DNA of 64,000 nt from Agrypnia vestita (taxonomy: Eukaryota; Arthropoda; Insecta; Trichoptera; Phryganeidae), in contig JADDOH010011227.1 in assembly GCA_016648135.1 (NCBI GenBank), positions 62,001 through 126,000 of the forward strand. The letters run 5' to 3'. The position numbers and the translations under genes are program-made. This document shows positions 53,650 through 63,189 of the stretch, piece by piece. Positions within the stretch are counted from its first letter, which is position 1, and every line of letters starts with the position of its first letter. Below the pieces are notes generated by a model, which was not told the origin of the DNA, did not search any database, and saw nothing but the letters and a program-made list of their open reading frames with translations.

Positions 53650-54065
53650 GGGTTACATCTTGTATTATATCGCATGTGGTTATTTATTCGATATCACACG
53701 CGAGGTTATACTTAAGTTATAAATTCGTTATTATTTCCATTTGCCAAAGGATACAACATCATTATATGGGTATAAATTATTCCGACTGTCGTTAATATCA
53801 ATGAGGGGGCTCACCAATGTAAATGATTACCTTAAAGACAATTTCCACATCGAACGGGTTTACCAATGTAGGGGGTTTAGCACGAAGGGTGCTCTCCTAG
53901 AGAATAGAACGCAAAGGCTAACCAGTGTAAAGGGTTGCGAAAGTGTAGAAGTGTAAGGATGTGCGATGGGGACCCGCACCCAACATCCGGGCTGTCTTCA
54001 GTGTTCGATAATTGGTCCTGAAACACGCTCATTAACCTATAAATAGTGGTTTTAAACAATGTCCT
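53650..54065 (+). repeat. Region holding dispersed repeat D, copy 2
   Basis: The shared word with 51.7 kb is at 53982-54008. Upstream are three short similar phrases: CTCACCAATGTAAATGATTA, GTTTACCAATGTAGGGGGTT, CTAACCAGTGTAAAGGGTTG, about 60 bases apart. The third lies at 53918. No gene. Confidence 0.35.
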
Positions 54066-54069
54066 TTCT

Positions 54070-54370
54070 TTTAAATAAATTTTTATGTGTATGTTCTGAG
54101 AACAGAATTACTACATTTTATTATTGTTATGTATTATATTGTTTATTAGTTTTTTTTAGTTTATTGTTAATTAGTTTATTAGTTATAGTATATACATGGA
54201 TGACGTATTATTATTATGTATTATAAAAGGAGTTAAAAAATTAATATATTGATTGTCAGGCGCATTATAGCGTATATGTTAAATTATTCGGAAGAATATC
54301 AACTACCTATACATTAAAAAGAATATTGTTGAATACTCTACATTAAAATATAAAGGTATCATTATCATCA
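54070..54370. other. AT-rich intergenic DNA
   Basis: Nothing recognised. Confidence 0.4.
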
Positions 54371-54372
54371 TT

Positions 54373-54690
54373 ACCATTACAAATCTATGTGTACTATTTT
54401 TCGAGAAGAACAACAGATGTCTCTAGCATAGTCTAGCATAGTAAATATATGGAAGGTTTCATTTTGTAACATATAAAAAACATTAAAAAATTTGATAATG
54501 TGTGGATTTTCCTGCGATAGAAGATTTTATGATAGAATTGCTGAATGTTACATTATGTAGAGTAATCACTTAAGCCAGCTCACACCAGTTGTAAGCCCTG
54601 GGCTATTTTATAAAAATACTTCCGTACATATTTCTCATATAAGTAGCTGTGTCTCTGGGATACTTCTACAATTTGTCTTAATTTAATAAT
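54373..54690 (-). mobile_element. T family, subfamily T2, antisense copy
   Basis: TCGAGAAGAACAACAGATGT CTCTAGC, AAAATTTGATAATGTGTGGA, GAATGTTACATTATGTAGAG, TAATCACTTAAGCCAGCTCA, terminus AAGTAGCTGTGTCTCTGGGA TACTTCTA, then CTTAATT. Same order as 59998-60604. Confidence 0.75.
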
Positions 54691-54694
54691 AATA

Positions 54695-55720
54695 AGTAAC
54701 GTCAAAACCAAGTTATTTTGTCTATTGTTGAAAACATAATACGTTAAGGTAATGTACATTGGCAGCACAGAAAGTCTGTGCCTAATGTACGCCACTGGAT
54801 TTATAAATCTAATATTTTACTTATGTAAAAGGTACATAATTATCACAAATAATGCATCATTTATTACAATGATAAACAGACTTACTAAGTACCACAAATA
54901 TTCAGTATTGGCTACACTTCAATTAAGGGTACGCAGTAATTTTTTTTTACACCTTTTTCACTAATTAACTTAATTCAATTAATTGGTCACTTAATTACTT
55001 TTGAATTCAAAATATTGTAATCCTACTTTTAAAATTATATAACCAAAATTTCCCTAAAGATATTTGAAGTGAAAATAGAATGCCTTTTTTGAAGTCATTT
55101 AATAAATAATCCACAACCTAATTTAGCATATTTTTATTTCAAATTAAAATTTTATTATGAAACGACGCATTGTAATTGAACGTAGATTCTCCGTTTATTA
55201 CAAGTGTTAAAGTTAAAAATCTGATATTTAATGAATCTGTAAAAATGCTATTTGAGAAAAATTAAATTCTCATATATAATGAATTATTAAATAGATTATT
55301 CAGAAATAAACCATTGATATTCAGATCAATATTCGTAAATGAATTCAAAAACGCAATGTGTTTGTTCAATATGTTAGTAAATATTAAATTAATTCTTTAC
55401 ATCTATCCTTTGAATTGTCTGATTCAAATATTGACAAAGAGACACCAATTTATTTGGCATTAAGACGTAGTTTTGTGATCATTACTTTTGATACTTGTAG
55501 TGTTATAAAATGATAAAATTTATATTATTGTATGAAGCTAGCTATGACCCATCAAAAATGACGTATTTTTATTATTAATTTCAGACGCTAATTAAGGCTG
55601 TGAGAACAGCGCTATCTTGAGTGGAGTAGTAGTAGTGTTGATGATGTTAGTGATAGACATTATTAAATAGAGAATTATGATTTTTTGCTTTATATAACTT
55701 GTTATTATATTACTATTGGT
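54695..55720. other. AT-rich intergenic DNA, nothing recognised
   Basis: The 70-codon frame 54752-54964 shows no motif. Confidence 0.45.
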
Positions 55721-55721
55721 T

Positions 55722-55754
55722 AACCCGTGAAAAATCACGGGACATAATAATAGC
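55722..55754. repeat. 33-bp hairpin-bearing repeat end, copy 2 (inverted)
   Basis: AACCCGTGAAAAATCACGGG ACATAATAATAGC is the exact complement of 6444-6476. Confidence 0.6.
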
Positions 55755-55759
55755 CTGAG

Positions 55760-56325
55760 ACGCGCGCTAATTGACTGGATTGATTGGTTGTGTTACACTC
55801 GGCTACCCGAGCCTCTTTAGCGGCTAGTCAGTGTTGTTGTTGTCAATCCAGCAAGTTACGGACAGATAGTATAAAGAAAATTAGTCTATTAAGCTGGGTT
55901 TGCAAACCATTTGGAAGATAAACTTATTACAGACGGATACGATAACATAAAGTTTTGTACGGCATTTATGGGTGGGAAGGATGCGTGGATTAGATTTTCT
56001 CTCTGCAGCGTATGTAAGGAAAGTGGCTTTATCCCAATAATTATTATTTCATTGTCTGTCAGTCCATCCGCTGTCTGTCTTCGTAAATATGTGTAACGTC
56101 CGTAATTTCGTTCGAATTCACGGTTAAAAAAACGAAATTAAACGGCTGGAGATGGGGCTACGGAAGTTGCCGTCATCGTATGTGCGGGACCCTCAAAAAT
56201 AGAATACATATAGAACTAAGCAAAGACGCGAACCATTTTTATAAAAAAAATATACAGTGCACAATATATTTTATTTCGGTACACTAAGTGCTTTTTTAAA
56301 TAAACATTTTCTCTGCAGTCGATAA
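55760..56325. other. Intergenic, nothing recognised
   Basis: 55760-55830 and 56140-56200 are less AT-rich; no motif-bearing frame. Confidence 0.4.
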
Positions 56326-56327
56326 CA

Positions 56328-56400
56328 TCTCCTGCGCGGTGCAGAGGTAGGATATCCGGCTCCCACCCAGGGGACTCGGGTTCAATTCCCGGTACCGGAA
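56328..56400 (+). repeat. tRNA-derived sequence (pseudo-tRNA or SINE head)
   Basis: TGCGCGGTGCAGAGGTAGGA has A-box character, CTCCCACCC sits at the anticodon-loop position, and GGGTTCAATTCCC (56388 region) is a strong B box with T-stem. The acceptor stem pairs only at its outermost bases and no Pol III terminator follows at once, so a SINE head or pseudogene is more likely than a functional tRNA. Confidence 0.55.
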
Positions 56401-56409
56401 ATTATTGTC

Positions 56410-56705
56410 TTATTTTATTTTGATGCCGATTTGTACAATCGCCAGGGTTTAAAATAGAAGATTCCATTAACTTCCGGGAAAATTTATAAAAAAAAAATTC
56501 TAATATTTTGATAAAAGTCATAGTCGGCTATAAATCACAAATACTTATTCTTTAGAAACCGGTTTGTAAAAATATCATCATTTTAAAGAGTTACAATTAC
56601 TTATAAATAATGATGTTAAAAGAGCTGGTATTTCATGAGGAGGAAAGTAAAACAACATGTGAAATACTGAAAGGTGCGAATAAGTAGATGTGTTAGTGTA
56701 ATTGG
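56410..56705. other. AT-rich intergenic DNA
   Basis: Possible SINE body after the tRNA-like head; nothing recognised. Confidence 0.35.
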
Positions 56706-56711
56706 ATAGAT

Positions 56712-57036
56712 CATCATCATCATCTTCTTCTTCCCCTTGTCCTAGTAGGGTCGGGGGCCCAAAGACTCGACAAGGTGCTTCCATGATCCCCTGTCTTGCG
56801 CTGCTTCTGCTCGAGTCAACCAGTCCAGACCCATTCTGTTTTCAAATACATTCTGAGCACATGTCTAAGCCACCTCAGTTGTGATTTTTCTATGTGCAGG
56901 AGTAGGGGCTCCATGCCGAGTGTGTGCCTTATGTCGGCACTTCTCACTCTGTCCATCAGTGTGACTCCCGCTACCCCCCTTAGAAAACTCATCTCGTCAG
57001 CCTGGACTTTTGATCTCACTCACTCACATTGGATAG
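56712..57036 (-). pseudogene. LINE polymerase C-terminal fragment (separate lineage)
   Basis: On the - strand: RSKVQADEMSFLRGVAGVTL, MDRVRSADIRHTLGMEPLLL, HIEKSQLRWLRHVLRM, then a frame break, and a 3' end GAAGAAGAAGATGATGATG (complement of 56712-56735). SKVQAxEMSFLR...RSxxIR...LGxEPLLLxIExSQLRWxxH is a hallmark C-terminal segment of a LINE polymerase family. GC-richer than its surroundings. The + strand frames (56702-56884, 56796-57044) are shadows. Confidence 0.8.
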
Positions 57037-57059
57037 ATAACTAATAAATTAGATAAATT

Positions 57060-57215
57060 ATTGAAGTCTCAGGTAGACAAAGCTGGTCTAGAGCTTACGA
57101 TCTGTATGAGTTGACTTAAATTATCACTTTACACATTGCAACGTTCACCAACCTAAGAGAACAACGTAAGAACATCCACACATTCAAATTTTTTAGAAAG
57201 TTGTATATTTTTTCT
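57060..57215 (+). mobile_element. T family, T2 fragment, sense
   Basis: GTCTCAGGTAGACAAAGC, ACTTAAATTATCACTTTACA CATTGCAACGTTCACC, AACGTAAGAACATCCACACA, TTTTTTAGAAAGTTGTATAT. Core palindrome decayed (AAATTATCACTT). Confidence 0.6.
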
Positions 57216-57219
57216 AAAT

Positions 57220-57690
57220 CGGATTATTTCATATATTCGAACGGATTATACTGAAAACATGTCTAGTCCTTCTGATAGGCATAGGCAGCTGGGGATGATA
57301 CCTGTATATTTTTAAAGTAGATTTTGGGTAGATAACTATTTACACATGCCATGAATGGGTTACAAAATCTTTTATTTTAAAATAATCGGTTTTCGTTTGT
57401 TCTATCTTATAGCTTGAAGTTTTAAAAATAATTTGAGGGCATCATTCAATTGAAAATTCTAGAAATTAAAGTAAATAAAAAGTATTAAAAAACGTCCGTA
57501 ACTTCTTTATAGTATAAAATTATTTTTTTTCCTTTTCTTTTTTAGGAACCCACATGTACCGTCGTTTTTGATGGGTTACAGCTAGTTCTATAATAAATAT
57601 ATTCATCTATAAACAACATGAATCTGCTGTATAAAAAATTGCCTCGTTTTATTTTTAAAAAAACTTGAATTTTAATCATTTTATTACTTC
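57220..57690. other. AT-rich intergenic DNA
   Basis: Nothing recognised. Confidence 0.4.
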
Positions 57691-57699
57691 CTGCCTAGG

Positions 57700-58065
57700 T
57701 AGGTTCTTACGCAAACAGCAATTGTCAGTATTATTAGACCACTGTCCACAGCCTTTCTCCCCCCGCACGAGGGTATCACATGACCGGACTATTTACTCGG
57801 GGACACACGGCCCTTTGTGTGCCCGGCATAGAAGTCTCCTCACAATGCAGTAATAAAGGACTACCTGTATGTGACGTTAATGAGTAATAGCTGTTCCGCA
57901 CGCACGGCACATGTGCGCAAGGGCAGGAGCCATATTTATTTCTCAACACAACTTAATCATCATCATCAGTGTTCCCGACGCGAATCGCCGGGATTCGAGG
58001 AATGAGAATTAAGGAGTTGTAGAAGGATAAAAACGGGATTGAGGATGTATAGGTGTATAAGGATT
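57700..58065. other. GC-richer block of unknown origin
   Basis: CCTTTCTCCCCCCGCACGAG, GACACACGGCCCTTTGTGTG CCCGG (an ACACACGG / TGTGTGCC-like fold), GCACGCACGGCACATGTGCG, and ATCATCATCATCAGTG at 57957. A 62-codon frame lacks motifs. Possibly a SINE or LTR piece. Confidence 0.3.
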
Positions 58066-58069
58066 GAAT

Positions 58070-58465
58070 AAACTGCATTTTTTTATTTTTTTATTTAATA
58101 GATAATACATATGATTTATTTTATAACAATGATAACTAGCAAATATTAACAATAAAATTATTATTATATGTTATACCTCACCGAAAATAATTAAGATTCT
58201 TGTGTGTAGTGAGGAATAATCATGTTGGTAGTAATAATAATAATAGTTGGTAATATAGTTTAACAATGAGAATTAGGTAAGATACTATTTATCTAATATA
58301 TCGAAAAATTTTGAATAAGCAGCCAAAAGAGATTCACAGAAACCAACTCTACAATAAATGATAGTAAATAAGTTTTGGTTTATTATATTTTAATTTATTG
58401 TGTTAATTAATATCCCCGCACCCCACGCGGATATTAATTGATATACGCATATTATACTTTTTATT
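58070..58465. other. AT-rich intergenic DNA
   Basis: GATATTAATTGATATACG and AATTAATATCCCCGC form a weak inverted repeat around 58405-58445. Otherwise blank. Confidence 0.4.
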
Positions 58466-58479
58466 AATTTTGGATATTT

Positions 58480-58640
58480 CGTAGTTATACAAGGTTACTT
58501 GGAAAATATTTATAACCTCACAGGATTATATTTATATTTTAATTATGAGACGAAAATGGTCAAGCAATCATGATAAATATCAATATTTATGGAGATATGC
58601 GACATCCAAGTTTGTATTTTTTTCTTCAAAATATTCCGAA
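58480..58640 (+). repeat. Family C fragment
   Basis: TACAAGGTTACTTGGAAAAT ATTTATAACCTCACAGGATT matches the left end at 23.1 kb. TTAATTATGAGACGAAAATG and ATATTTATGGAGATATGCGA CATCCAAG follow in the same order. Confidence 0.65.
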
Positions 58641-58727
58641 AATGTACCGGTCCCATTTTTTTAAATGAATTCTACTGTGTCTTCAATATGCTACAATTGT
58701 TAAACTTTAAGTATCTAAATATTAATT

Positions 58728-59176
58728 TGTAACGAGAGTCTAAAAACAATTGAAACTTATCATTATCAAAGTCCCTCGAACAGTACACATAAATATAGAA
58801 TCAGCTACACTTTTTTCAAAGAAACTATTAAACACCAGAAATATGGAGAAACTAGTAACTAACATTCTCGTAGCGCGTGCGCGTATTGGTTATTTCTGAT
58901 AGCGTATTAACGCCATAGAAAAATGAACCGTGCGAGTTGACCAGAGACGAAAACAAGCGACAGACGCACGGCGCGAGTAAGTACTCACGCGCGAAATTAA
59001 GCGGAACGACGTGGCCTGAATTAGTGCGAACCTGTGTGAAATATTTAATTGACAATTAACGCAAATTTAAAAACGGTGCTCCGATTAAATGCGTTTCCAG
59101 TGACTTTGTTTAGTGAATAAAAGTTTTAATTGTTGTTAGTGTTTAATTTGTCATCCACAATCATGATCTCGTGACA
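58728..59176 (+). repeat. Solo-LTR-like sequence, copy 4 (449 bp)
   Basis: Starts TGTAACGAGAGTC and ends ATGATCTCGTGACA; TGTAACGAGA and TCTCGTGACA are inverted repeats (9/10), as at LTR ends. GTGAATAAAAGTTTTAATTG is a likely polyadenylation region. The middle (58860-59000) is CpG-rich with E-box-like words. No clear target duplication. The frame 58852-59055 on the - strand is an artefact. Confidence 0.6.
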
Positions 59177-59179
59177 GTA

Positions 59180-59750
59180 ATAATAATGTTTATGGTTCAC
59201 TTTTCTCACTTGAATCACAAATTATTTTGCACTTCACATACAAACTCTAAGATAAATACAGACTCACAGTTTGTTATATGCTAAAGCAAATATTAAACAA
59301 ACAAAATAAGTATGCTGTAATAAGATCTATCCCGACGCTGTTGTTATAATTAAAGTATAAAACATAGCTTTAAAAGCTTTTACAATTTTATTTAAGTTAA
59401 GTACCTTGATAATTTGTTTTTATATTACTTTCATTTTTGGTACAATGTATTTTTATGTATTTGAAAAAAAAAAAAAAAAAAAATGTTTACATGTTTATTA
59501 CATATTCTTTTGATACTACTACAGTCATTTATTATAAAGTATCTATAATGTTACTTAATGTTTCTAATGTCGCCTATTTTGAGTTGCCTCTAATGACGTG
59601 TATTGACCTCCTAAAATATTTTACGTACCCATATAAATGTCTCACTAACTACTTTTTGATTTATAAAAGATTGTCATAATTTATACTTTGTGTATACTTA
59701 TCTCATGATTGGAATATATTTTTGCCTGGAAATTGGCTTGTCAGGCAGCT
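59180..59750. other. AT-rich intergenic DNA with an A-run
   Basis: A21 run at about 59462-59482. The 59437-59679 frame runs through it and is not a gene. Confidence 0.45.
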
Positions 59751-59755
59751 GACTT

Positions 59756-59815
59756 TTGGGCAGTTGTCTGTTGGGAAGTTGGCTGTTGGGAAGTTGACTG
59801 TTGGGCAGTTATCCG
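59756..59815 (+). repeat. Four-copy 15-bp minisatellite
   Basis: TTGGGCAGTTGTCTG, TTGGGAAGTTGGCTG, TTGGGAAGTTGACTG, TTGGGCAGTTATCCG. Because the unit is 15 bp, the 59722-59985 frame stays open through it (GKLAVGKLTVGQL), but no protein family fits. Confidence 0.9.
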
Positions 59816-60165
59816 GCACCCAGACTGGACAACAAAGCCGATGTCAAGAAATTGACGGTGTTTTATTGTGTAATAAATCTAAAGAAAATGATCTTCTATT
59901 GGCAAACAATACAAATACAATATTTTTATACGTTTGTTCTGAGAGCAGAATTACGGAATTTTGTCAAAAGAGGGATAATTTTTAATTAAGGAAAATTATA
60001 GAAGACTCACAGAGACGAAGCTATTTATACGTGAAATGTGCGTCATTATCAGCTGCGAAATCTGTGTATACTGTATCATGAGAAGGACAACAGATGTCTC
60101 TAGCATGATCCTTTCAAATATATGAAATGTTTTCAAATTTGAAACATATACACGACATTTTTAAC

Positions 60166-60372
60166 TGTAAATGGTTACGGATATTTTATGCGAACCGTAT
60201 GTTTTTTTTCGAGAAACTATTCTCGACGTTTCGTTGCATTAATCAGTCCACCATATACCTCCGCGGGTACAGATCGTCCTCCCGATGAAGTTGAATACGA
60301 ATTCAACAAAGCGTCGAGAATCGTTTCTCGGAAAAACATATGGTTCGCATAAGATATCCGTAACCATTTACA
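60166..60372 (+). mobile_element. Foldback element with ~62-bp TIRs and a hammerhead-like centre
   Basis: TGTAAATGGTTACGGATATT at 60166 runs inward ~62 bp and is inverted at 60311-60372 with a few mismatches. TTAA lies one base outside each end (60161-60164 and 60374-60377). Between the arms is CCCGATGAA, GTTGAATACGAATTCAAC, AAAGCGTCGAG: a hammerhead layout with two core changes. Inserted into a T2 element. Confidence 0.7.
60284..60322 (+). ncRNA. Hammerhead-ribozyme-like motif 9 (core mutated, strong stem II)
   Basis: CCGATGA where CTGATGA is expected, one A, then GTTGAAT/ATTCAAC stem II (7 bp, loop ACGA), then AAAGC in place of GAAAC, then GTCGAG. The opposite arm of the element retains GAAACGTCGAG (complement of 60222-60233), so the ancestral motif was GAAACGTC. 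Inactive as it stands. Confidence 0.45.
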
Positions 60373-60609
60373 TTTAAATATGTCTAACGACCATAATAAC
60401 AACCTTAACCCTTTAATATACACAACATTAAAAAAATTGATAATTTGTGAATGTTCTTACGATGGAATAAGTGAACCTTGTATTGTGTAGTGTTACCACT
60501 TAAACCAGCTTATACAGGTCGTAAGCCCTGGGTCATCTTATAAAAAGGCTTCCATCCACGTTCCTCAAATAAACAGCTTCGTTTCTTTGAGACTTCTATA
60601 TATATTACT

Positions 60610-61145
60610 TATTTTTATTAACATACATACAACTTAAAATTAATTAATACATTTATTCAACGTGTATCTAATTAATTTAAAATATAAGTTTATTTCTATT
60701 TTTATATAGAAATACTTTACAAAACGTATTTAATCGGTTCTATTTTTAATGGTCGAGCGTAACCTGCTGAATAATAAACAATATGATAAAACACTTGCTC
60801 GTAGGTTTAACGAGGTCAAAACACCCCTTAAATCTTCTTACGTGTAACGTGTTGGTAATTTGTAAGTAGGTACCTATATAAAGCAACCCTTCTTGAGTTC
60901 ATTCAACCCCTCCAGACTTTATGGGCTTAAGACTGGCCAACCATTAATTAAATATTTAAGGCGAGAAGTTATAACCATTAGTTTGTACGATAAATAATAA
61001 GGGGACACCTGATCTTGCGTATACAACATTCTGAGGCTGAAGATAAAATAATAAATAATGCCCCTTAGGCCTACGGGATCAGTTGAATGTAAGTGCTTCA
61101 AATGGTATAATATATAGTAAATATTTTCTTGGATATTGTATGGCG
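60610..61145. other. AT-rich intergenic DNA
   Basis: 60895-61100 is slightly less AT-rich. The 96-codon - strand frame 60919-61209 has no motif. Confidence 0.4.
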
Positions 61146-61149
61146 AATA

Positions 61150-61570
61150 ATATACAGGGTGCGACAGAGCTTTATACGTAGATTCACAATACTTCACACG
61201 TAGATTCATGTCTTGATTATGAGTCGAAAATGTTTAATTAACCATGACCTTCCCATTAATGGAGTTATGCAATATCAAAATTTTCTTTTTTTTTCAATAT
61301 CTCTGACTGATTTTTTTTTTTCAATATGTCTGATAGATTTTTAAAAAAAGATTGAAGTATCTTTAGAGTAACTTATATCGATTACGAAATATTCATTCGT
61401 TTCAATAAAAGTTTAATAAAATAATGAAAACCCTGAAAATTTCCAATTGGAATGTTTTCCTATTGAAATTGGAAGGTTTTCATCATTTAATTTGAATTTT
61501 ATTAAAAGGTATGAATGTTTCATTTGATATATAAGTTACTGTAATGATAGTCCATCGTTTTACAAAAACT
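61150..61570 (+). mobile_element. Family C copy with foldback right half
   Basis: TGATTATGAGTCGAAAATGT, ACCATGACCTTCCCATTAAT GGAGTTATGCAATATC parallel the 23.2-kb element. GTAACTTATATCGATTACG (61368) and ATATATAAGTTAC (61530-61542) plus ATGAAAACCCTG and TTGGAAGGTTTTCAT give inverted pairs. CTACGTAGATTCACAATACT TCACACGTAGATTCA is a small local duplication (61175-61210). Confidence 0.6.
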
Positions 61571-61739
61571 ATGTCAATGTTATCCACGAATACGATGAGT
61601 AAAATACTGCAAAATTAAAACTGCATATTTAGAAATCTTTTAATTGAAACTATTCAAGATTCAAAAAGATTTTTAATAGTTATGATCGAAACCTCAGATT
61701 TCGAATACGAATCATTAGATGTTTTGTGTTATACCCAAG

Positions 61740-61990
61740 TGTTATACCATTAAGTGATCACTCTATACAAAATTGTATATATGTTGCAAATCTGAAAACC
61801 ATCCAAATATTTTAATGAACTACGCTAGATACGTTTTTATGTATAGTATACATAGATTTCTTATTCTAGTGAAATAATATACATAGATTTTGCAGCTGTT
61901 GATGATATGACCCATTCTATAAATAGACTTTCATACACGTTTTAAAGAGCATCGTCTCTGGAAAACTTTTATTATTAATCTTAATTATAA
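61740..61990 (+). mobile_element. T family, T2 fragment, sense
   Basis: ATTAAGTGATCACTCTATAC AAAATTGTATATATG, AAATCTGAAAACCATCC, ACATAGATTTTGCAGCTGTT. Then a second terminus, TGACCCATTCTATAAATAGA CTTTCATACACG, CATCGTCTCTGGAAAACTTT. Order rearranged relative to the complete copy. Confidence 0.55.
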
Positions 61991-62084
61991 ATGAATCCGT
62001 TTAAAGTCTCAACACTCCATGATTCCATCTATTCCTTCATCCAATCCACTCATTCATATTAATTTATTTATTTATTTACTAATT

Positions 62085-62347
62085 AATATTAGCAGAATCT
62101 TAGAGAAGTGCTGCAAATTATATTATTACAAGAAAACTGGAGTATCTCGGATATAATGTGAGAGGACCAACATATAGTCTAAACCAACTCATCCAGGGGG
62201 AAAGTGATAAAAGAAGCATAGGAAGACGCTGCATTGCATGGCTGTGCAACTTGAGGGACTGGTGTAAGTACCTATAATATGTTAAATAAAGTCGTAATCG
62301 CCTGAATGATCGCCGACCTCCGATACGAGATGGCACCATAAGAAGAA
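62085..62347 (+). pseudogene. LINE-C 3' fragment, strongly decayed
   Basis: ACTGGAGTATCTCGGATATA ATG, GAGGACCAACATATAGTCTA AACCAACTCATCCAGG, AGGAAGACGCTGCATTGCAT GG, then GATCGCCGACCTCCGATACG AGATGGCACCATAAGAAGAA. Matches 41120-41390 in order; riddled with indels. Confidence 0.8.
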
Positions 62348-62349
62348 CA

Positions 62350-62985
62350 GTTTTAAAATATTATAATGTACGAACATAGTGTATAATACATGTACCAATT
62401 AAAAAGATTCACAGATGATTTAGGCACAGTGAACTAAGAACAAAGTTTTATTATACAATAATTTCAAGTTAATTAATAAATATTATTGAGCAACAAACAA
62501 TATTAGAACTAAAGAAAGGAATGCGACTCAATATTAAAAGTATGTGAAAATACAGATAATTAATGAGTGTAGACTGATGACGTGAGATCTATTTATTATA
62601 TCAGTGAAGTGGGACCCTTCACAGCTTGTGATGGCTCCTCTTCTTCGCCTTTCAGCTCTATCCTACTCCTAACTGAGTTTACGCCTTGTTAGAGGCAAAC
62701 AAGCTATCTATCTACGTCGGGTGAGGGCTCTACGGCTTTTAACGTAGTATTTCCAAACACCCTCGCTTTATTCAAGACCTCCCCAGTTCACGTTGTGTAA
62801 TTTTTTGTTTCGAACTATAGGGGATGAATTGGTTTAGTGGTAACCCTAACGCAAGCTTTTCTTAAATTAAATACTGGGGTATGAAGTTCGTGAATGTTCA
62901 TGGAAAACGCAAACAAAACTACCTAGCACGTCAATTAAGCCCTACGGTGCAATTGCTAAACATACTATGTTCCGTGGCCCTATAT
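62350..62985. other. Intergenic, nothing firm
   Basis: 62580-62830 is less AT-rich. GAATTGGTTTAGTGGTAACC near 62826 resembles a tRNA A box, but no B box follows. Confidence 0.4.
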
Positions 62986-62988
62986 TAT

Positions 62989-63185
62989 TTACCTATCATT
63001 CCTACGGACTGAAACCACTGCATCTGGTGTAGCTGCGCTTCCAGAGTGCGCGATCCTCTGCTTCCATGCCCTCTCCGCTCGATCCCCCATTGTCCTACCT
63101 GTATGGGATCGACCGCCCTCCACTGGAAAGGTTAGTGACGTGCCGTTATCACATGCGCATGCACATATAGAGTACATAGATCCCC
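62989..63185 (-). pseudogene. Possible LINE tail remnant
   Basis: The - strand frame contains GDRAERAWKQRIAHSGSAAT, reminiscent of the DR..W..R/A-rich tail that closes some LINE polymerases, followed by a basic stretch to the stop. GC-rich relative to most of the window. Weak. Confidence 0.3.
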
Positions 63186-63189
63186 TGAA

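Larger units (their letters stand above)
59998..60604 (-). mobile_element. T family, subfamily T2, complete copy with nested insertion
   Basis: TIRs: ATAGAAGACTCACAGAGACG AAGCT at the left and AGCTTCGTTTCTTTGAGACT TCTAT at the right (about 22/25). Distal AGCTGCGAAATCTGTGTATA, then GACAACAGATGTCTCTAGCA. Then the 206-bp nested element 60166-60372, then ATTGATAATTTGTGAATGTT CTTACGATGG, core-like GTTACCACTTAAACCAGC and GTCGTAAGCCCTGGGTCAT. This copy gives the full T2 order. Confidence 0.8.

Noticed and set aside
56328..56400. Functional tRNA gene
   Set aside because: B box is good but the acceptor stem does not pair beyond the outer bases and there is no terminator; kept as tRNA-derived.
60222..60260. 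A second complete hammerhead on the - strand of the 60.2-kb element
   Set aside because: GAAACGTCGAG is present, but the upstream CTGATTAATGCAAC lacks a core and any stem II; it is only the inverted arm of the + strand motif.
62820..62860. Possible tRNA gene at GGTTTAGTGGTAACCC
   Set aside because: Only an A-box-like word; no B box, no cloverleaf.
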